64,000 nucleotides of DNA from Curtobacterium sp. ISL-83 (GTDB lineage Bacteria; Actinomycetota; Actinomycetes; Actinomycetales; Microbacteriaceae), in contig NZ_JAGGPH010000007.1 in the NCBI RefSeq assembly GCF_018613895.1, positions 558,001 through 622,000 on the forward strand, in the 5' to 3' direction. Positions 63,771 to 64,000 of this stretch are shown here, piece after piece; positions within the stretch are counted from its first letter, which is position 1; each line of letters begins with the position of its first letter. Below the pieces are notes generated by a model. The model was not told the origin of the DNA, ran no database searches, and was given only the letters and a program-made list of their open reading frames with translations. Both the position numbers and the translations under genes were made by a program.

Positions 63771-64000
63771 TCAGAACGCGTTGTCGAGTTCGCGTTCCCG
63801 GGGCGACTTCGCCAGCGAGAACGCGACACGCAGGGCTTCGCGGAGGTGCTCCGAGTCCGACCCCAACACGGTCGTGAACCCGAGTCGAGCGGCTTCGCTC
63901 CGGCGTTGCTTGGTCCCGGTCGCGGGTCGGATCTCGCCGGCCAGGCTGATCTCGCCCACCGCCGCCAACGTGTGGGGGTACGGGCGATCGCGAGCGGCGC
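63771..64000 (-). CDS. radA: DNA repair protein RadA (C-terminal end; rest outside window)
   Basis: The visible 75 residues end the protein. They hold LAAVGEISLAGEIRPATGTKQRRSEAARLGFTTVLG, the Lon-protease-like C-terminal domain of RadA/Sms, where VGEISLAGE is very conserved. RadA helps branch migration in recombination. The zinc finger, Walker A and KNRFG motif lie past the window edge, so the gene is incomplete here. Confidence 0.9.
   Translation of the reverse strand, partial: AARDRPYPHTLAAVGEISLAGEIRPATGTKQRRSEAARLGFTTVLGSDSEHLREALRVAFSLAKSPRERELDNAF

Overview
The window is about 70% G+C chromosomal DNA from a high-GC Gram-positive bacterium of the family Microbacteriaceae; Curtobacterium or a close relative is my best guess. 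The guess rests on GTG starts, stop/start overlaps (ATGA, GTGA), the block ftsH-folP-folB-folK-DUF3180-PH-PH-DUF2520-lysS, a group-2 sigma factor, ClpC with a UVR motif, and many genes with no Shine-Dalgarno but a TANNNT box 6-8 nt before the start codon. No phage, insertion sequence, rRNA operon or CRISPR array was seen.

Layout. 1-5771: an NAD-dependent epimerase (cut by the window edge), a membrane Ser/Thr kinase, two small unknown proteins, a MOSC protein, and a YceI / ECF sigma / zinc-finger anti-sigma unit. 5772-6937: decayed DNA ending in a frameshifted esterase. 7035-18262: a carbohydrate-use island with a LacI regulator, a perfect 16-bp operator at 8209-8224, an MFS transporter, GH2, SDR, GH65-like and GH3 enzymes and a membrane-anchored SGNH hydrolase. 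The order suggests import of oligosaccharides followed by cytoplasmic breakdown. 18447-23350: a MarR regulator divergent from putA (proline to glutamate), followed by a protein phosphatase. 23404-32152: mostly minus-strand metabolic and secreted proteins, including a phosphatidylserine-decarboxylase-like enzyme that resembles fungal tryptophan decarboxylase PsiD and a secreted S53 protease with a lectin tail. 31715-34513: an Lrp regulator divergent from a ddaH-like hydrolase and ornithine aminotransferase, an arginine-to-glutamate route that meets PutA at glutamate semialdehyde/P5C.

34580-44921: an epimerase, an aldo/keto reductase, a Glu-Asp-Phe tRNA cluster, two paralogous secreted cell-wall hydrolases (M23 and NlpC/P60), pyrophosphatase, tilS, hpt and ftsH. 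44928-52424: the folate and PH-domain block through lysS. The usual neighbours folE and panC are absent from it. 52478-64000: a SigB-like sigma factor with an altered region 4.2, a TDT-family transporter, NAD kinase divergent from a stand-alone Clp N-domain protein, clpC, small envelope and stress genes, an ArgA-type N-acetylglutamate synthase, a cold-shock protein, and the C-terminal end of radA.

The points most worth a second look are: PutA's aldehyde dehydrogenase half, which has Asp and Ser where the catalytic Glu and Cys are expected; the PsiD-like decarboxylase; the altered -35-recognition helix of the sigma factor; the widespread leaderless gene starts; and a family of related terminator hairpins that includes a perfect 48-nt palindrome.
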